NCBI RefSeq assembly: GCF_000315425.1
Contig: NZ_JH992927.1
Coordinates: 36,129-100,128, forward strand
Origin: Massilia timonae CCUG 45783
Lineage (GTDB): Bacteria > Pseudomonadota > Gammaproteobacteria > Burkholderiales > Burkholderiaceae_D
DNA length: 64,000 bases
Direction: 5' to 3'
In this document: positions 43,688 to 52,820 of the stretch, in pieces
Layout of the letters: each line of letters starts with the position of its first letter
Numbering within the stretch: the stretch's first letter is position 1
Translations under genes and position numbers: made by a program
Notes under the pieces: generated by a model
Told to the model about the DNA's origin: nothing
Seen by the model: the letters and a program-made list of their open reading frames with translations, nothing else
The model's database searches: none

Positions 43688-44524
43688 TCACGCCGCTTCG
43701 GTGAACGCCAGGTACAGCTCGCGCGCCTGGCGCGCGACCGGGCCGGCTTCGAGCGTGCGCTCCTCATAACGGGTGCACGGCGTGACCTTGCCGTAGTTAC
43801 CGGTGCTGAAGATCTCGCGCGCGGTATTCAGTTCGGTGGCCTTGACGCTGCGCTCTTCGACCTGCACGCCGGCCTCGGCCAGCAGCGCCATCACGCGCGC
43901 ACGGGTGATCCCCGCCAGGAAGGTGCCGTTCAACGCCGGCGTCACCACCTTGCCATCCTCCGTCACCAGGAACAGGTTCGACGCCGCGAATTCGGCCACG
44001 TGGCCTTCGGCGTCGAGCATGATGGCCTGGTCGAAGCCGCGCTCTTTCGCTTCGCGCATGGCGCGGGTCGAATTGGCGTACAGGGCCGAGGCCTTGGCGT
44101 CGGTCGGCGCCATGTTCGGCTGCGGACGGCGCAGGGTCGACAGGCAGGCCGAGAAACCGGTGAACGGCGGCAGCGGCGCATCGAACAGGGTCAGCGCGAA
44201 CTGGCTTTTTTCGGCGACCGGGATCAGGAAGCCCTCGGAGCCGAACACCAGCGGACGAATATAGAGTTCGGCATCATGCGGGAATTTGGCCACGCCTTCG
44301 CGCACCAGGGCTTCCATTTCTTCGACCGTCAGCGGGCAGCGCAGGCCCAGTTTTTCGGCGGACGCGATGACGCGCTCCAGGTGCGGACGCAGGTCGGGCA
44401 GCTTGCCGCGGATCGCGCGCGCGCCGTCGAACACGGACGAACCGAGCCACAGGCTGTGGTCCATCGCGCCATACAGGGGGGTGTTACCTTCAGCCCATTG
44501 GCCGTTGTAATAAGTGAGGTACAT
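43688..44524 (-). CDS. Class IV aminotransferase (branched-chain type)
   Basis: 278 residues from the ATG at 44524 (MYLTYYNGQWAEGNTPL), preceded by GGAAGG; the longer frame upstream is not coding-like. The fold-type IV PLP motifs are present: GSSVFDGARAIRGKLPDL, the Lys region TDAKASALYANSTRAM, and EFAASNLFLVTEDGKVVTP. Such enzymes catalyse the last step of valine, leucine and isoleucine synthesis or related D-amino-acid reactions. It is about 30 residues shorter than E. coli IlvE, so D-amino-acid transaminase or another class IV activity cannot be excluded. Confidence 0.83.
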   Translation of the reverse strand: MYLTYYNGQWAEGNTPLYGAMDHSLWLGSSVFDGARAIRGKLPDLRPHLERVIASAEKLGLRCPLTVEEMEALVREGVAKFPHDAELYIRPLVFGSEGFLIPVAEKSQFALTLFDAPLPPFTGFSACLSTLRRPQPNMAPTDAKASALYANSTRAMREAKERGFDQAIMLDAEGHVAEFAASNLFLVTEDGKVVTPALNGTFLAGITRARVMALLAEAGVQVEERSVKATELNTAREIFSTGNYGKVTPCTRYEERTLEAGPVARQARELYLAFTEAA

Positions 44525-44621
44525 GGCTTCCTTCCAGTGCAGAGCACTCCAGTGTATCGGCACTGGTGTGCCTGCGTCCAGTAGGCTGTATGGACCGGCA
44601 AACCGAAAGGATCTCGATGAT

Positions 44622-45713
44622 TCACCCCACGCCGAGCGCGCCACGTGTACGCTGCCAGTAGCTCCTGCGTCGATCCAATCCACTGGCTCCCCCACTAATA
44701 CGCCGGGATATCTCATCGAACCGCGCGCTCCCGTCGGGCCTGGCAGTGTGATCGGCAAGCTCGTTGAGCCTGCAATCACGCCAGAACCATGCCGCCGACA
44801 GGGCGGCGCCTTCGGGCGCCAACAACAGGTCCGGCTGCGCCAGAGCGTCCAGACCTGCCCTCTGAGCGAACGCGGCATAATTCTGGCGTCCGGTTATCGC
44901 GATCAGGCCACGGCCCCTGTAGCGCCAGCCGTCTCCACTGGCTTCGTCGCCGTTACCCATGCGATCGGCGTAAAGTCTATTCGCGATCGCCTGGGGGTTG
45001 TGACCATATGCGGCGGCTGTCTGTACGTCGGGAAAACGTTGTGGCCAGACTTGAAGCAGGCGCTCGGGGCGATAGTTCAACGGCTCTTCGACGTGTTGCA
45101 ACTCATCCGACTCGGCCAGCACCTGGGCAAGAAAGGCCGACCGGCGCACAGGGGTGTTGATGTCGCAGGCCTGCATCGCCGCATTCAACGGTTCCAGCCA
45201 TATTTTTGCAAGTGCATCGCCGTCGCTGCCAGTCAGGATTGCCTTCAACTGGTCAAGCGTAATGCCATTGCCCGATACCTCTGCGCTCGTGTCATGTGGT
45301 TGCTGCACGGCTGCTTCGTTCGCCGTCGGGGGCTGCCTGACTGGCTCAGGTGGTCTGGTCGGCTCGACGGTAGGTGCAGACACACCCGCAGGCTGAGCAA
45401 CGGGGACATGCGCCGTCGATGCCGTTTCGGCATGCGCCGAGTGCGCCTGCTCGTCCATGAACAACGGTTTGCGCGCAAAACCTATGTGATACACCGAATA
45501 CTGCAACACCACCTGCTGCTCACCGAGCATATGTGAGACGCCGCCCCTTTCCATGCCAATAATATGGCCGCGTGGTGTTCCGGTCAGGCATCGATTGACC
45601 TGTTCCATCTGCTGCCGAATTTCTTCTTCGGTACGCATATTCCGCGGGTCATCGTTGCCCACCACGATACGGGCAACGAAGCTGACATCTGCCATCTCAA
45701 ACTGTCCAGTCAT
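44622..45713 (-). CDS. GH19 chitinase/lysozyme-like protein with extra N-terminal domain
   Basis: 363 residues. The C-terminal ~215 residues form a GH19-type lysozyme/chitinase domain (VRRSAFLAQVLAESDELQHVEEP, YGHNPQAIANRLYADRMGNG, WRYRGRGLIAITGRQNY). The catalytic Glu in AQVLAESDE is present. The N-terminal ~85 residues (ADVSFVARIVVGNDDPRNM...IGMERGGVSHMLGEQQVVLQ) match no family I know; a Pro-rich linker joins the two. There is no signal peptide and no phage gene nearby, so export by a phage-like or type VI route, or as a self-standing effector, is possible but not shown. The RBS AGGAC precedes the ATG at 45713. Confidence 0.75.
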   Translation of the reverse strand: MTGQFEMADVSFVARIVVGNDDPRNMRTEEEIRQQMEQVNRCLTGTPRGHIIGMERGGVSHMLGEQQVVLQYSVYHIGFARKPLFMDEQAHSAHAETASTAHVPVAQPAGVSAPTVEPTRPPEPVRQPPTANEAAVQQPHDTSAEVSGNGITLDQLKAILTGSDGDALAKIWLEPLNAAMQACDINTPVRRSAFLAQVLAESDELQHVEEPLNYRPERLLQVWPQRFPDVQTAAAYGHNPQAIANRLYADRMGNGDEASGDGWRYRGRGLIAITGRQNYAAFAQRAGLDALAQPDLLLAPEGAALSAAWFWRDCRLNELADHTARPDGSARFDEISRRISGGASGLDRRRSYWQRTRGALGVG

Positions 45714-45937
45714 ACCGTCCTATCTCCATATTGACGTTACCGCCCCGTCAATACCCCGCCAGGCGCCGGAGTACGCGTGGCGTGACGATAGATACTCCAG
45801 GGAACTTCCTGAAAGAGCAAGACTTTTATTGCAGGACCGCCTCGAGGATGGCTCACCCACCGACCTACTGTTCGCTGCCACACCATATTTACCGGCCTCG
45901 TCGCGTACACTATGGCTTTCCGGTAAAAATTGTTTTC

Positions 45938-48100
45938 ATGCTTGCTACTCTCGAACGGATCGATCCTTACAGCGACGACATCGACCTGCTGGTCGAGTTG
46001 GTCTGCCACCTGCGCCCGCGCCAGCGCTGGGTGTGGCAGGACGGCGACGATCCGGCCCAGGCGGTGCGCACGCTGACCCAACTCCTGAAGGGCAATCCGG
46101 CCCAGGCCTGGGCGCTGCGCCGCTACCTCACGACCCTGCTCGAGAAGCGGCGGCACACCAGTCTTTACAGCGATATCGGGATCCTGTCGAACGACGGCTT
46201 CGTCACCGAACTCAAGAGCCGCATCACCTACCGCTTCCTGCCGCCCGCGCTCGACAACCTGTATTTATCGGACGCGCTCGACCAGGTGCTGTACCGCGAG
46301 GACGACTTCGAATGGATCCGTGCGGTGCCCGACAGCGACTGGATGCAGCTGTTCGACGTGATCGCCAATGCCCCGCCGCCGGACGACAGCGCGCCCGGCC
46401 GCGCGCGCCTGGTCACGCTCAAGGGCCTGCTGGACGCGATCCGCACCCTGTCCTGCCGCATCTGCGCGCTCGGCCTCGAGCCGCGCCTGGTGCACAGCTA
46501 CAGCCAGATCGAGAATTTCGATTCGCCCTTCCTGATGCAGAACATCGAGGCCAACCGCTACCTCGACGAATACGCGCGCTATCTGGCCGGCGAGCGCGAG
46601 CATCCAGACGACGCGCGCCACCTGCTGGTGATGCTCGACCAGTGCGAGGACGTGGTGCTCAAGATCCGGCGCCTGGCGCTGTCGAACGGCACCAGCATCG
46701 CCCTCACCTACCTGCTGGTGGCGGTGCAGCAGAGCATCGACCGCCTGCAAAAGCTGCTGTTCCTGGTCGACGTCGACGAGAAGGGTTCGACACCGGCGCC
46801 GGTGCTGGAAGTGATGGACGAACTGGTGGTCGACGGCGAGGTGCTGCTGCCGGTGGCGCCGCAACCTGACAAGCCGGGCCAGCTGGCGGTCCCCGACGCG
46901 GCGCTGCTCAGCCCGCGCCAGCGCGCCGCGATCTCGCTGGCCGAGGAGTTGATCGAGGCCCACAACACCAAGTACCAGGTCAGCGGCCTGGTGCGCGACA
47001 ACGTGCACCTGTTGGCGCGCAATGTCACCGAGAACGCCAGCCGCACCGGCGAGCACTACATCGCCGAAGACCGCAAGGACTTGCGCAAGATGCTGTGGTC
47101 CTCGTCCGGCGCCGGCTTCATCGTCGGCTTCATGGCGCTGTTCAAGATCCTGCTGGGGTACCTGAGGACGCCGCCGCTGGTCGAGGCTTTCCTGTTCAGC
47201 ATGAACTACTCGCTCGGCTTCGTGCTGATCCACATGCTGCACTTCACGGTGGCCACCAAGCAGCCGGCCATGACGGCGCAGCGCATCGCGGCCTCGCTGC
47301 ACCGCTCCGCCAGCGGGCGCGGCATCGACGTCGACAAGCTGGCCGAACTGGTCAACAAAGTGTTCCGCACCCAGATGGTGGCGGTGCTCGGCAACGTGCT
47401 GGTGGCCTTTCCGGTGGCCCTGGGCATCGCCGAGTTCGTGCGCTGGCACACCGGCCACCACCTGGTCGACCCGATCAAGGCGCTGCACCTGCTGAACGAC
47501 ATCGACCCGCTGCACAGCCCGGCCCTGTTCTACGCCGCCGTCGCCGGCGTCTGGCTGTTCGTGGCCGGCCTGATCTCGGGCTACTACGACAACAAGGCGC
47601 TGTACACGCGCATGGGCCAGCGCGTGCAGCAGATCCGCGGCCTGCGCCGCCTGCTGGGCGCCGAGCGCGTGGCGCGCCTGGGCCGCTATGTCGAGGACAA
47701 TCTCGGCGGCCTGATGGGTAACTTCTTCTTCGGCATCCTGCTCGGCACCACCGGCACCATCGGCTTCCTGCTCGGCCTGCCGATCGACATCCGCCACATC
47801 ACCTTCTCGGCCGCCAATTTCGCGACCGCCCTGGTGGCCCTGGACTACGGCATGAGCTGGGCCCAGATCGCCAACGCCACCGCCGGCGTGCTGCTGATCG
47901 GCACCGTCAACCTGCTGGTGAGCTTCGGGCTGGCGCTGTGGGTGGCGCTGCGCGCACGCAAGATCGTCTTCAAGCGCTGGATCCTGCTGGTACAGGCGCT
48001 GGGCCGGCGCTTCGCCTATTCGCCGGTCGAATTCTTCCTGGGCCCGCGGCATCGCCAGTTGCCGCCGCCCGATACCGAGTCCTCGAGGGGAACAAAATGA
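45938..48100 (+). CDS. 'Site-specific recombinase' family (PF10136-type) membrane protein
   Basis: 720 residues from ATG 45938. The N-terminal ~400 residues are soluble and helical. The C-terminal half has about six hydrophobic segments (AGFIVGFMALFKILLGYL, GFVLIHMLHFTV, MVAVLGNVLVAFPVALGIAEF, FYAAVAGVWLFVAGLISGYY, FFFGILLGTTGTIGFLLGLP, GVLLIGTVNLLVSFGLALW), which does not fit a soluble recombinase. The family name is inherited from an early Neisseria annotation. The stop overlaps the start of the cardiolipin synthase gene (ATGA), so a role in membrane lipids is more likely than in recombination. Confidence 0.8.
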   Translation: MLATLERIDPYSDDIDLLVELVCHLRPRQRWVWQDGDDPAQAVRTLTQLLKGNPAQAWALRRYLTTLLEKRRHTSLYSDIGILSNDGFVTELKSRITYRFLPPALDNLYLSDALDQVLYREDDFEWIRAVPDSDWMQLFDVIANAPPPDDSAPGRARLVTLKGLLDAIRTLSCRICALGLEPRLVHSYSQIENFDSPFLMQNIEANRYLDEYARYLAGEREHPDDARHLLVMLDQCEDVVLKIRRLALSNGTSIALTYLLVAVQQSIDRLQKLLFLVDVDEKGSTPAPVLEVMDELVVDGEVLLPVAPQPDKPGQLAVPDAALLSPRQRAAISLAEELIEAHNTKYQVSGLVRDNVHLLARNVTENASRTGEHYIAEDRKDLRKMLWSSSGAGFIVGFMALFKILLGYLRTPPLVEAFLFSMNYSLGFVLIHMLHFTVATKQPAMTAQRIAASLHRSASGRGIDVDKLAELVNKVFRTQMVAVLGNVLVAFPVALGIAEFVRWHTGHHLVDPIKALHLLNDIDPLHSPALFYAAVAGVWLFVAGLISGYYDNKALYTRMGQRVQQIRGLRRLLGAERVARLGRYVEDNLGGLMGNFFFGILLGTTGTIGFLLGLPIDIRHITFSAANFATALVALDYGMSWAQIANATAGVLLIGTVNLLVSFGLALWVALRARKIVFKRWILLVQALGRRFAYSPVEFFLGPRHRQLPPPDTESSRGTK

Positions 48101-49485
48101 ACAAGAAGCGCTTCGCCGCCTGGTTCGGCTTCATTGCTTTCGTCTGCGTGGTCGCCTCATGCAAGGCCCTGCCCGACCGCAGCACCATCGCCGGAGCGCC
48201 CGACAAGGCCGTGCCCACCGTCGCCACGCAACGCGGCGAACTGAAGGACGGGCAGGCAGCGGCGCTGCTCAAGCGGCGCTGGGCGCGCGCCTCGCCCGAC
48301 CTCAAGCAGCTGGCGGTGCTCGAAGAGCAGGCCACCGGGGTGCCGCTCATCGCCGGCAACCAGGTCTCGCTGCTGTTCGACGGCCCGGCCACCATGCGCG
48401 CCATGATGGAGGCGGCCAAGAACGCGAAGAGTTCGATCAACCTCGAGACCTATATCTTCGACCATGACGAGATCGGCGCCCAGTTCGCCGAAATCCTGAT
48501 GCAGAAGCGCGCCGAGGGCGTGACCGTCAACATCATCGTCGACGGCGTCGGCACGCTGGCCACGCCGAAGGAATTCTTCGAGCGCCTGCAACAGGCCGGC
48601 ATCAATGTGCTGGTGTTCAATCCGGTGAATCCTACCAAGCGGCCCGGCAAATGGGCGCTGAACAACCGCGACCACCGCAAGATCATGATCGTCGACGGCA
48701 AGGTCGCCTTCACCGGCGGCATCAACATCAGCAGCACCTATGCCAACAGCTCGCTGTTCCGCTCGAACAAGCGCGCCAGCAAGGTCAACGAGGAAGACGT
48801 CGGCTGGCGCGACACCCACATCAAGATCGAGGGACCGGCGGTCGGCGCCCTGCAGTGGGCCTTCATCGACAACTGGGTGCACCAGGACGCGGGCGAGCTG
48901 CCGCAGGTCGAGTACTTCCCCAAGCTCGCCCCGGTGGGCGAGAAAGTGGTGCGGGTGCTGGCGACCTCGCCCGACCGCGATTCGGAAATCTACAAGTCGC
49001 TGGTGCTGGCGATCGGCGAAGCGAAGAAATCGATCCACCTGACGGCCGCCTATTTCGTGCCGGACCGGCAGATCGTCGACGGCCTGATCGCGGCGGCCAA
49101 GCGCGGGGTCGACGTGCAGCTGGTGCTGCCGGGCGTGTCGGACCATGACTTCATCAAGTATGCGGGCGAGTCGTTCTACCACGAGCTGCTGGAGGGCGGC
49201 GTGCGCATCTTCCAGCTGCAGGTGGCGGTATTGCACGCCAAGACCACGGTCATCGACGGCATGTGGTCGTCGATCGGCTCGGCCAATATCGACCGCCGCA
49301 GCTTCATCCACAACTACGAGGTCAATGTGGTGGTGCTCGATCCGCACTTCGGACGCGACATGGAAGCGGCGTTCAGGGAAGACCTGCGCCACTCGAAGGA
49401 GATCAAGCTCGAAGACTGGAAGCGGCGGCCCTGGGGTGATCGGCTGCGCGAGATGATGTCGCGCCTGACCGAATACTGGATCTGA
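48097..49485 (+). CDS. Phospholipase D-type cardiolipin synthase
   Basis: 462 residues from the ATG at 48097, which overlaps the stop of the upstream gene (ATGA). Lipoprotein-like signal (FVCVVASCKALPDRS). Two HKD motifs of the PLD superfamily are visible: NRDHRKIMIVDG near residue 190 and LHAKTTVIDG near 380, each followed by the GGINI/GSANI type loop. Members of this type make cardiolipin from two phospholipids at the inner membrane. The coupling with the membrane protein upstream suggests joint function. Confidence 0.9.
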   Translation: MNKKRFAAWFGFIAFVCVVASCKALPDRSTIAGAPDKAVPTVATQRGELKDGQAAALLKRRWARASPDLKQLAVLEEQATGVPLIAGNQVSLLFDGPATMRAMMEAAKNAKSSINLETYIFDHDEIGAQFAEILMQKRAEGVTVNIIVDGVGTLATPKEFFERLQQAGINVLVFNPVNPTKRPGKWALNNRDHRKIMIVDGKVAFTGGINISSTYANSSLFRSNKRASKVNEEDVGWRDTHIKIEGPAVGALQWAFIDNWVHQDAGELPQVEYFPKLAPVGEKVVRVLATSPDRDSEIYKSLVLAIGEAKKSIHLTAAYFVPDRQIVDGLIAAAKRGVDVQLVLPGVSDHDFIKYAGESFYHELLEGGVRIFQLQVAVLHAKTTVIDGMWSSIGSANIDRRSFIHNYEVNVVVLDPHFGRDMEAAFREDLRHSKEIKLEDWKRRPWGDRLREMMSRLTEYWI

Positions 49486-49514
49486 AACACGGGATACGCA
49501 CTACAGCGGCCGGT

Positions 49515-50351
49515 TCACAGACCGGCCGCCAGCATCCCGTCACTATGCGGCGACCAGATGCTCCCGGCGCGCACGAACTTCTCGGTCGTGACCAGCGCGA
49601 ACCGTCCCCCCACCAAGTCCCAGCCATAGCGGTCGATCTCGACCCGCTGCGGCTCGACCCGCACCACGTTGAACGAATTGACCTCGCCGCGCCCGCGGGT
49701 GGAGGTGGCGGTGCCGGCCTGGACCACGAGCGCCGCGTACTCCGCGATCTGGTAGCGCGCCGCCGTGCTGCCGGCGTGGCTGGCATGCATGTGGCCGGCC
49801 ATCAGGATGTCGACGTTGGTCTCGGCGAACACCTCCATCGCCATCGGCGCGCGCACCACGAGGTCGCGCTTCTCGAAGTGTTCCGGCAGATCGAAGGGGT
49901 GATGGGTAACGACGATGCGCGTGACCTGCGGCGGCAGGCCCGCCAGGCGCGCGCGCAGCCCCGCCACCTGCTCGTGGCTGATGCGGCCATCCTTGATGGT
50001 CAGCGAGCGCGCGGTGTTGACGCCCACCACGGCGATCTCGTCGTCGATGAACACGGGCTCGAGCTCGTCGGTGATGTAGCGCTTGTAGCGCGCCAGCGGC
50101 CGCATGAAGCGGCGCAGCACGTTGTACAGCGAGATGTCGTGGTTGCCGGGCACGATGATCTGCGGGCCGGGCAGCGAATCGAGGAAGGCGCGCGCCTCTT
50201 CGAATTCCTCGACCTTGGCGCGCTGGGTCAGGTCGCCCGAGATCACGACCACGTCGGCCGCGATGCGCTCGACCAGTTCGCGCAAGGGGCCGAGCAGCGC
50301 CTGGTCGACGCGGCCGAAATGCAGGTCGGACAGGTGAACGAGGGTGCGCAT
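49515..50351 (-). CDS. Metallophosphoesterase (CpdA/calcineurin-like)
   Basis: 278 residues from the ATG at 50351, with AAAAGGAG upstream. All five metal-site blocks are present in order: LSDLHFG, VISGDLTQR, PGNHDIS, VTHHPFD and GHMHASH. These class III phosphoesterases act on cyclic nucleotides or on phospholipid/sugar phosphates. Adjacent to a PAP2 phosphatase gene reading in the same direction (25 bp apart), which favours a phospholipid or undecaprenyl-phosphate context. Confidence 0.9.
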   Translation of the reverse strand: MRTLVHLSDLHFGRVDQALLGPLRELVERIAADVVVISGDLTQRAKVEEFEEARAFLDSLPGPQIIVPGNHDISLYNVLRRFMRPLARYKRYITDELEPVFIDDEIAVVGVNTARSLTIKDGRISHEQVAGLRARLAGLPPQVTRIVVTHHPFDLPEHFEKRDLVVRAPMAMEVFAETNVDILMAGHMHASHAGSTAARYQIAEYAALVVQAGTATSTRGRGEVNSFNVVRVEPQRVEIDRYGWDLVGGRFALVTTEKFVRAGSIWSPHSDGMLAAGL

Positions 50352-50376
50352 GCGGGAATCTCCTTTTTTACGACGC

Positions 50377-51126
50377 TTATATCTCTTGGCGCGGCGCCCC
50401 ACCGGACGCGCGCCGCTCGCGCGCGGCCCGGCGCCGGTTGAGGGTGGCGGCGCCGCCGATGCAGATCGCCAGCCAGCCGCAGCCCTCGGCCAGCGCGGCC
50501 AAGATGTCGGTCAGGTAGTGCGCGCCGAGGTACATGCGCGAGAACGCGACCAGGCCGATCATCAGCCCTGCCAGCACGAAGGGCAGCACCCGCCCGATCC
50601 ATGACCGTGCATGGCGCGCGAAGTAGCAGGCCAGCAGGCCGTACAGCACGGTGGCGGCCATCGTGTGCCCGCTCGGGAAACTATAGGTGGTGAGGGTGAG
50701 GATGGGTTCCGCGAAATGGGGACGCGCGCGCTCGAAGGTATGCTTGAGCGCCACATTGAGCAGCATCCCGCCCGGCACGCTCGAGACCAGCGCCACGATC
50801 CAGTAGCGATGCCCGCGCCGGTAGAACCAGACGCCGACGCCGAAGGCGATCGCGAGCACGCCGGGCGTGCTGTGGAGGTGGGTCAGCACCAGCAGTGCAT
50901 CGCGCAGCAGGCCGCCCTGGCTCGCATGGGCGTGCAGCCAGTCGGCCACCACCAGGTCGAGTCGGGTGATCGGGGCGCCGGCGACCACGGCGCCCGCGAG
51001 GTGGGCGAAGCCCGCCATCGCCAGCAGCAGGAACACGATGCCGACGGTGAGATGGAGGCCATATTCACCTTCCGGCGAGAAGCGGGCGGCGGCGAAACGG
51101 TGAAGACGGGGCAGGACATTGCTCAT
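50377..51126 (-). CDS. PAP2-family membrane phosphatase
   Basis: 249 residues with six hydrophobic segments. The three active-site signatures are complete: KHTFERARP, PSGHTMAATV and SRMYLGAHYLTDI. It would hydrolyse phosphatidic acid, undecaprenyl diphosphate or a related lipid phosphate at the outer face of the inner membrane. The ATG at 51126 has only a weak ribosome-binding site, so a GTG at 51165 is possible. Confidence 0.9.
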   Translation of the reverse strand: MSNVLPRLHRFAAARFSPEGEYGLHLTVGIVFLLLAMAGFAHLAGAVVAGAPITRLDLVVADWLHAHASQGGLLRDALLVLTHLHSTPGVLAIAFGVGVWFYRRGHRYWIVALVSSVPGGMLLNVALKHTFERARPHFAEPILTLTTYSFPSGHTMAATVLYGLLACYFARHARSWIGRVLPFVLAGLMIGLVAFSRMYLGAHYLTDILAALAEGCGWLAICIGGAATLNRRRAARERRASGGAPRQEI

Positions 51127-51189
51127 GACATTGATTATGACCGACTTGGCGAAAAAACCACACACGCGAAAAATTACTGTATATCTGAA

Positions 51190-51220
51190 CAGTAGCTGTG
51201 GATTTGTACAGTAGTTGTGT
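51190..51220 (+). promoter_or_regulatory. Direct-repeat element with a LexA-like core
   Basis: ACAGTAGCTGTG (51190-51201) and ACAGTAGTTGTG (51209-51220) are spaced 19 bp apart. Inside, CTGT-N8-ACAG (51197-51212) fits the LexA box plan. It lies 46-76 bp before the start at 51266. Confidence 0.4.
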
Positions 51221-51265
51221 TATTCTTTCCTTACTGCACAACCACTTCGATTAAAGGAAACGAAC

Positions 51266-51478
51266 ATGACCACTCTGAACAGCTCCTTCGGCCTGGAACA
51301 CGCACCCGTCCCTTTCCTGGCGCGCATCGGCCGCCGCGAAATCCTCGTCACCCGCGATTTCCGCAAGCGCTTCTATGCGGTCAATCCGGTCATCGAGTGC
51401 GATACCGGCGTCGAGGCCGGCCACGTCGAGATCCTGTTGTTCCGCCGCTGGCTGCTCATTCTTTCCAAGGCACACTGA
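51266..51478 (+). CDS. Small hypothetical protein (70 aa)
   Basis: 70 residues from the ATG at 51266, after AAAGGAA. No signal peptide or membrane helix; Arg-rich middle (ARIGRREILVTRDFRKRFYA) and a hydrophobic C-terminus (HVEILLFRRWLLILSKAH). Unrecognised. It lies between the PAP2 gene and the sulfate-binding protein gene, under a repeat element that contains a LexA-type core. Confidence 0.6.
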   Translation: MTTLNSSFGLEHAPVPFLARIGRREILVTRDFRKRFYAVNPVIECDTGVEAGHVEILLFRRWLLILSKAH

Positions 51479-51590
51479 TCCACTCTGGATCTACGTCCGA
51501 AAAATGCATATGGTTGCGTGAATTTATTCGTTTTCTTTCTGTGGGTCGAGACCGTACGCTACGGTTTCCCACCCTCCAGAAAGATAATAA

Positions 51591-52592
51591 ATGCTTCGCA
51601 AAACCTTCATCCGTTCGCTGGCAGCACTGACCCTGCTGGTGCAGACCTCGGCCTTTGCCGCCGACGTCAACCTGCTCAACGTGTCGTACGACCCAACCCG
51701 CGAGCTGTACCATGAGTTCGACGCGGCCTTCGCCAAGCACTGGAAGACCAGGACGGGCGACAACGTCAACGTGAAGCAATCGCACGGCGGTTCGGGCAAG
51801 CAGGCGCGTTCGGTGATCGACGGCCTGCAGGCCGACGTCGTCACCCTGGCCCTGGCCTACGACATCGACGCCATCCGCGACAGGGGCCTGATCAATCCGG
51901 GCTGGGAACAGAAGCTGCAATACCGCAGCTCACCCTACACTTCGACCATCGTGTTCCTGGTGCGCAAGGGCAATCCGAAGAAGATCAAGGACTGGAACGA
52001 CCTGGTCAAGCCGGGCGTCTCGGTGATCACGCCGAATCCGAAGACGTCGGGCGGCGCGCGCTGGAACCACCTCGCGGCCTATGGCTACGCGCTGCGCCAG
52101 CCGGGCGGCAATCCGCAAAAGGCGGCCGAGTTCCTGGGCGCCCTGTACAAGAACGTGCCGGTGCTCGATTCGGGCGCGCGCGGTTCGACCACCACCTTCG
52201 TCGAGCGCGGCATCGGCGACGTGCTGCTGGCCTGGGAAAACGAGGCGCTGCTCGCGCTGCGCGAACTCGGTCCCGATAAATTCGAGATCGTCGCGCCGTC
52301 GCTGAGCATCCTGGCCGAGCCGCCGGTCGCCGTGGTCGACAAGAACGTCGACAAGAAAGGCACCCGCAAGGTGGCCCAGGCCTACCTGGAATACCTGTAC
52401 AGCGACGAAGGCCAGGACATCATCGCCAAGAACTACTATCGCCCGGCAGTCGACAAGTTCGCCAGGAAGTACGCCTCGCAGTTCCCGCAGATCAAGCTGT
52501 TCCAGATCAGCGAGCTGGGCGGCTGGACCGTGGCCCAGAAAACCCACTTCGCCGACGGCGGCATCTTCGACCAGATCTACACCAAGAAGTAA
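51591..52592 (+). CDS. sbp: Sulfate ABC transporter substrate-binding protein
   Basis: 333 residues. Sec signal peptide (IRSLAALTLLVQTSAFAA), then the sulfate/thiosulfate-binding fold with the family segments VSYDPTRELYHEFDAAFAKHW, QSHGGSGKQARSVIDGLQAD, VITPNPKTSGGARWNHLAAYG and KNYYRPAVDK. It binds sulfate in the periplasm for the CysTWA-type permease, which is not in this window. No terminator-coupled gene follows; a strong terminator closes it. Confidence 0.95.
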   Translation: MLRKTFIRSLAALTLLVQTSAFAADVNLLNVSYDPTRELYHEFDAAFAKHWKTRTGDNVNVKQSHGGSGKQARSVIDGLQADVVTLALAYDIDAIRDRGLINPGWEQKLQYRSSPYTSTIVFLVRKGNPKKIKDWNDLVKPGVSVITPNPKTSGGARWNHLAAYGYALRQPGGNPQKAAEFLGALYKNVPVLDSGARGSTTTFVERGIGDVLLAWENEALLALRELGPDKFEIVAPSLSILAEPPVAVVDKNVDKKGTRKVAQAYLEYLYSDEGQDIIAKNYYRPAVDKFARKYASQFPQIKLFQISELGGWTVAQKTHFADGGIFDQIYTKK

Positions 52593-52624
52593 GCCTTACC
52601 GCGCACCATCCCCTGCGCCGTTCC

Positions 52625-52650
52625 CGCCGCTGGTGGGGCGGCGTTTTTTT
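52625..52650 (+). terminator. Rho-independent terminator of sbp
   Basis: Stem CGCCGC/GCGGCG with loop TGGTGGG and seven T after it. Confidence 0.8.
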
Positions 52651-52820
52651 GTCCGGCGCCTCGCCGGCGTGCGCGGATCTCACCCGCGCGCCAAAAAATC
52701 CCTTGAAATAGCAAACTCGGTCACGAAGTGAACAATTCACTAACTCGTGGCTGCCGCGCATCGCGATCGCGAACGCGGCGGTCCTTCCCCGCACACCACG
52801 AACACGGAAAGGATCACGCA

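Noticed and set aside
51177..51193. CTG...CAG element near 51180 resembling a LexA box
   Set aside because: The spacing is CTG-N11-CAG, one base longer than the LexA plan. Only the downstream CTGT-N8-ACAG was kept.
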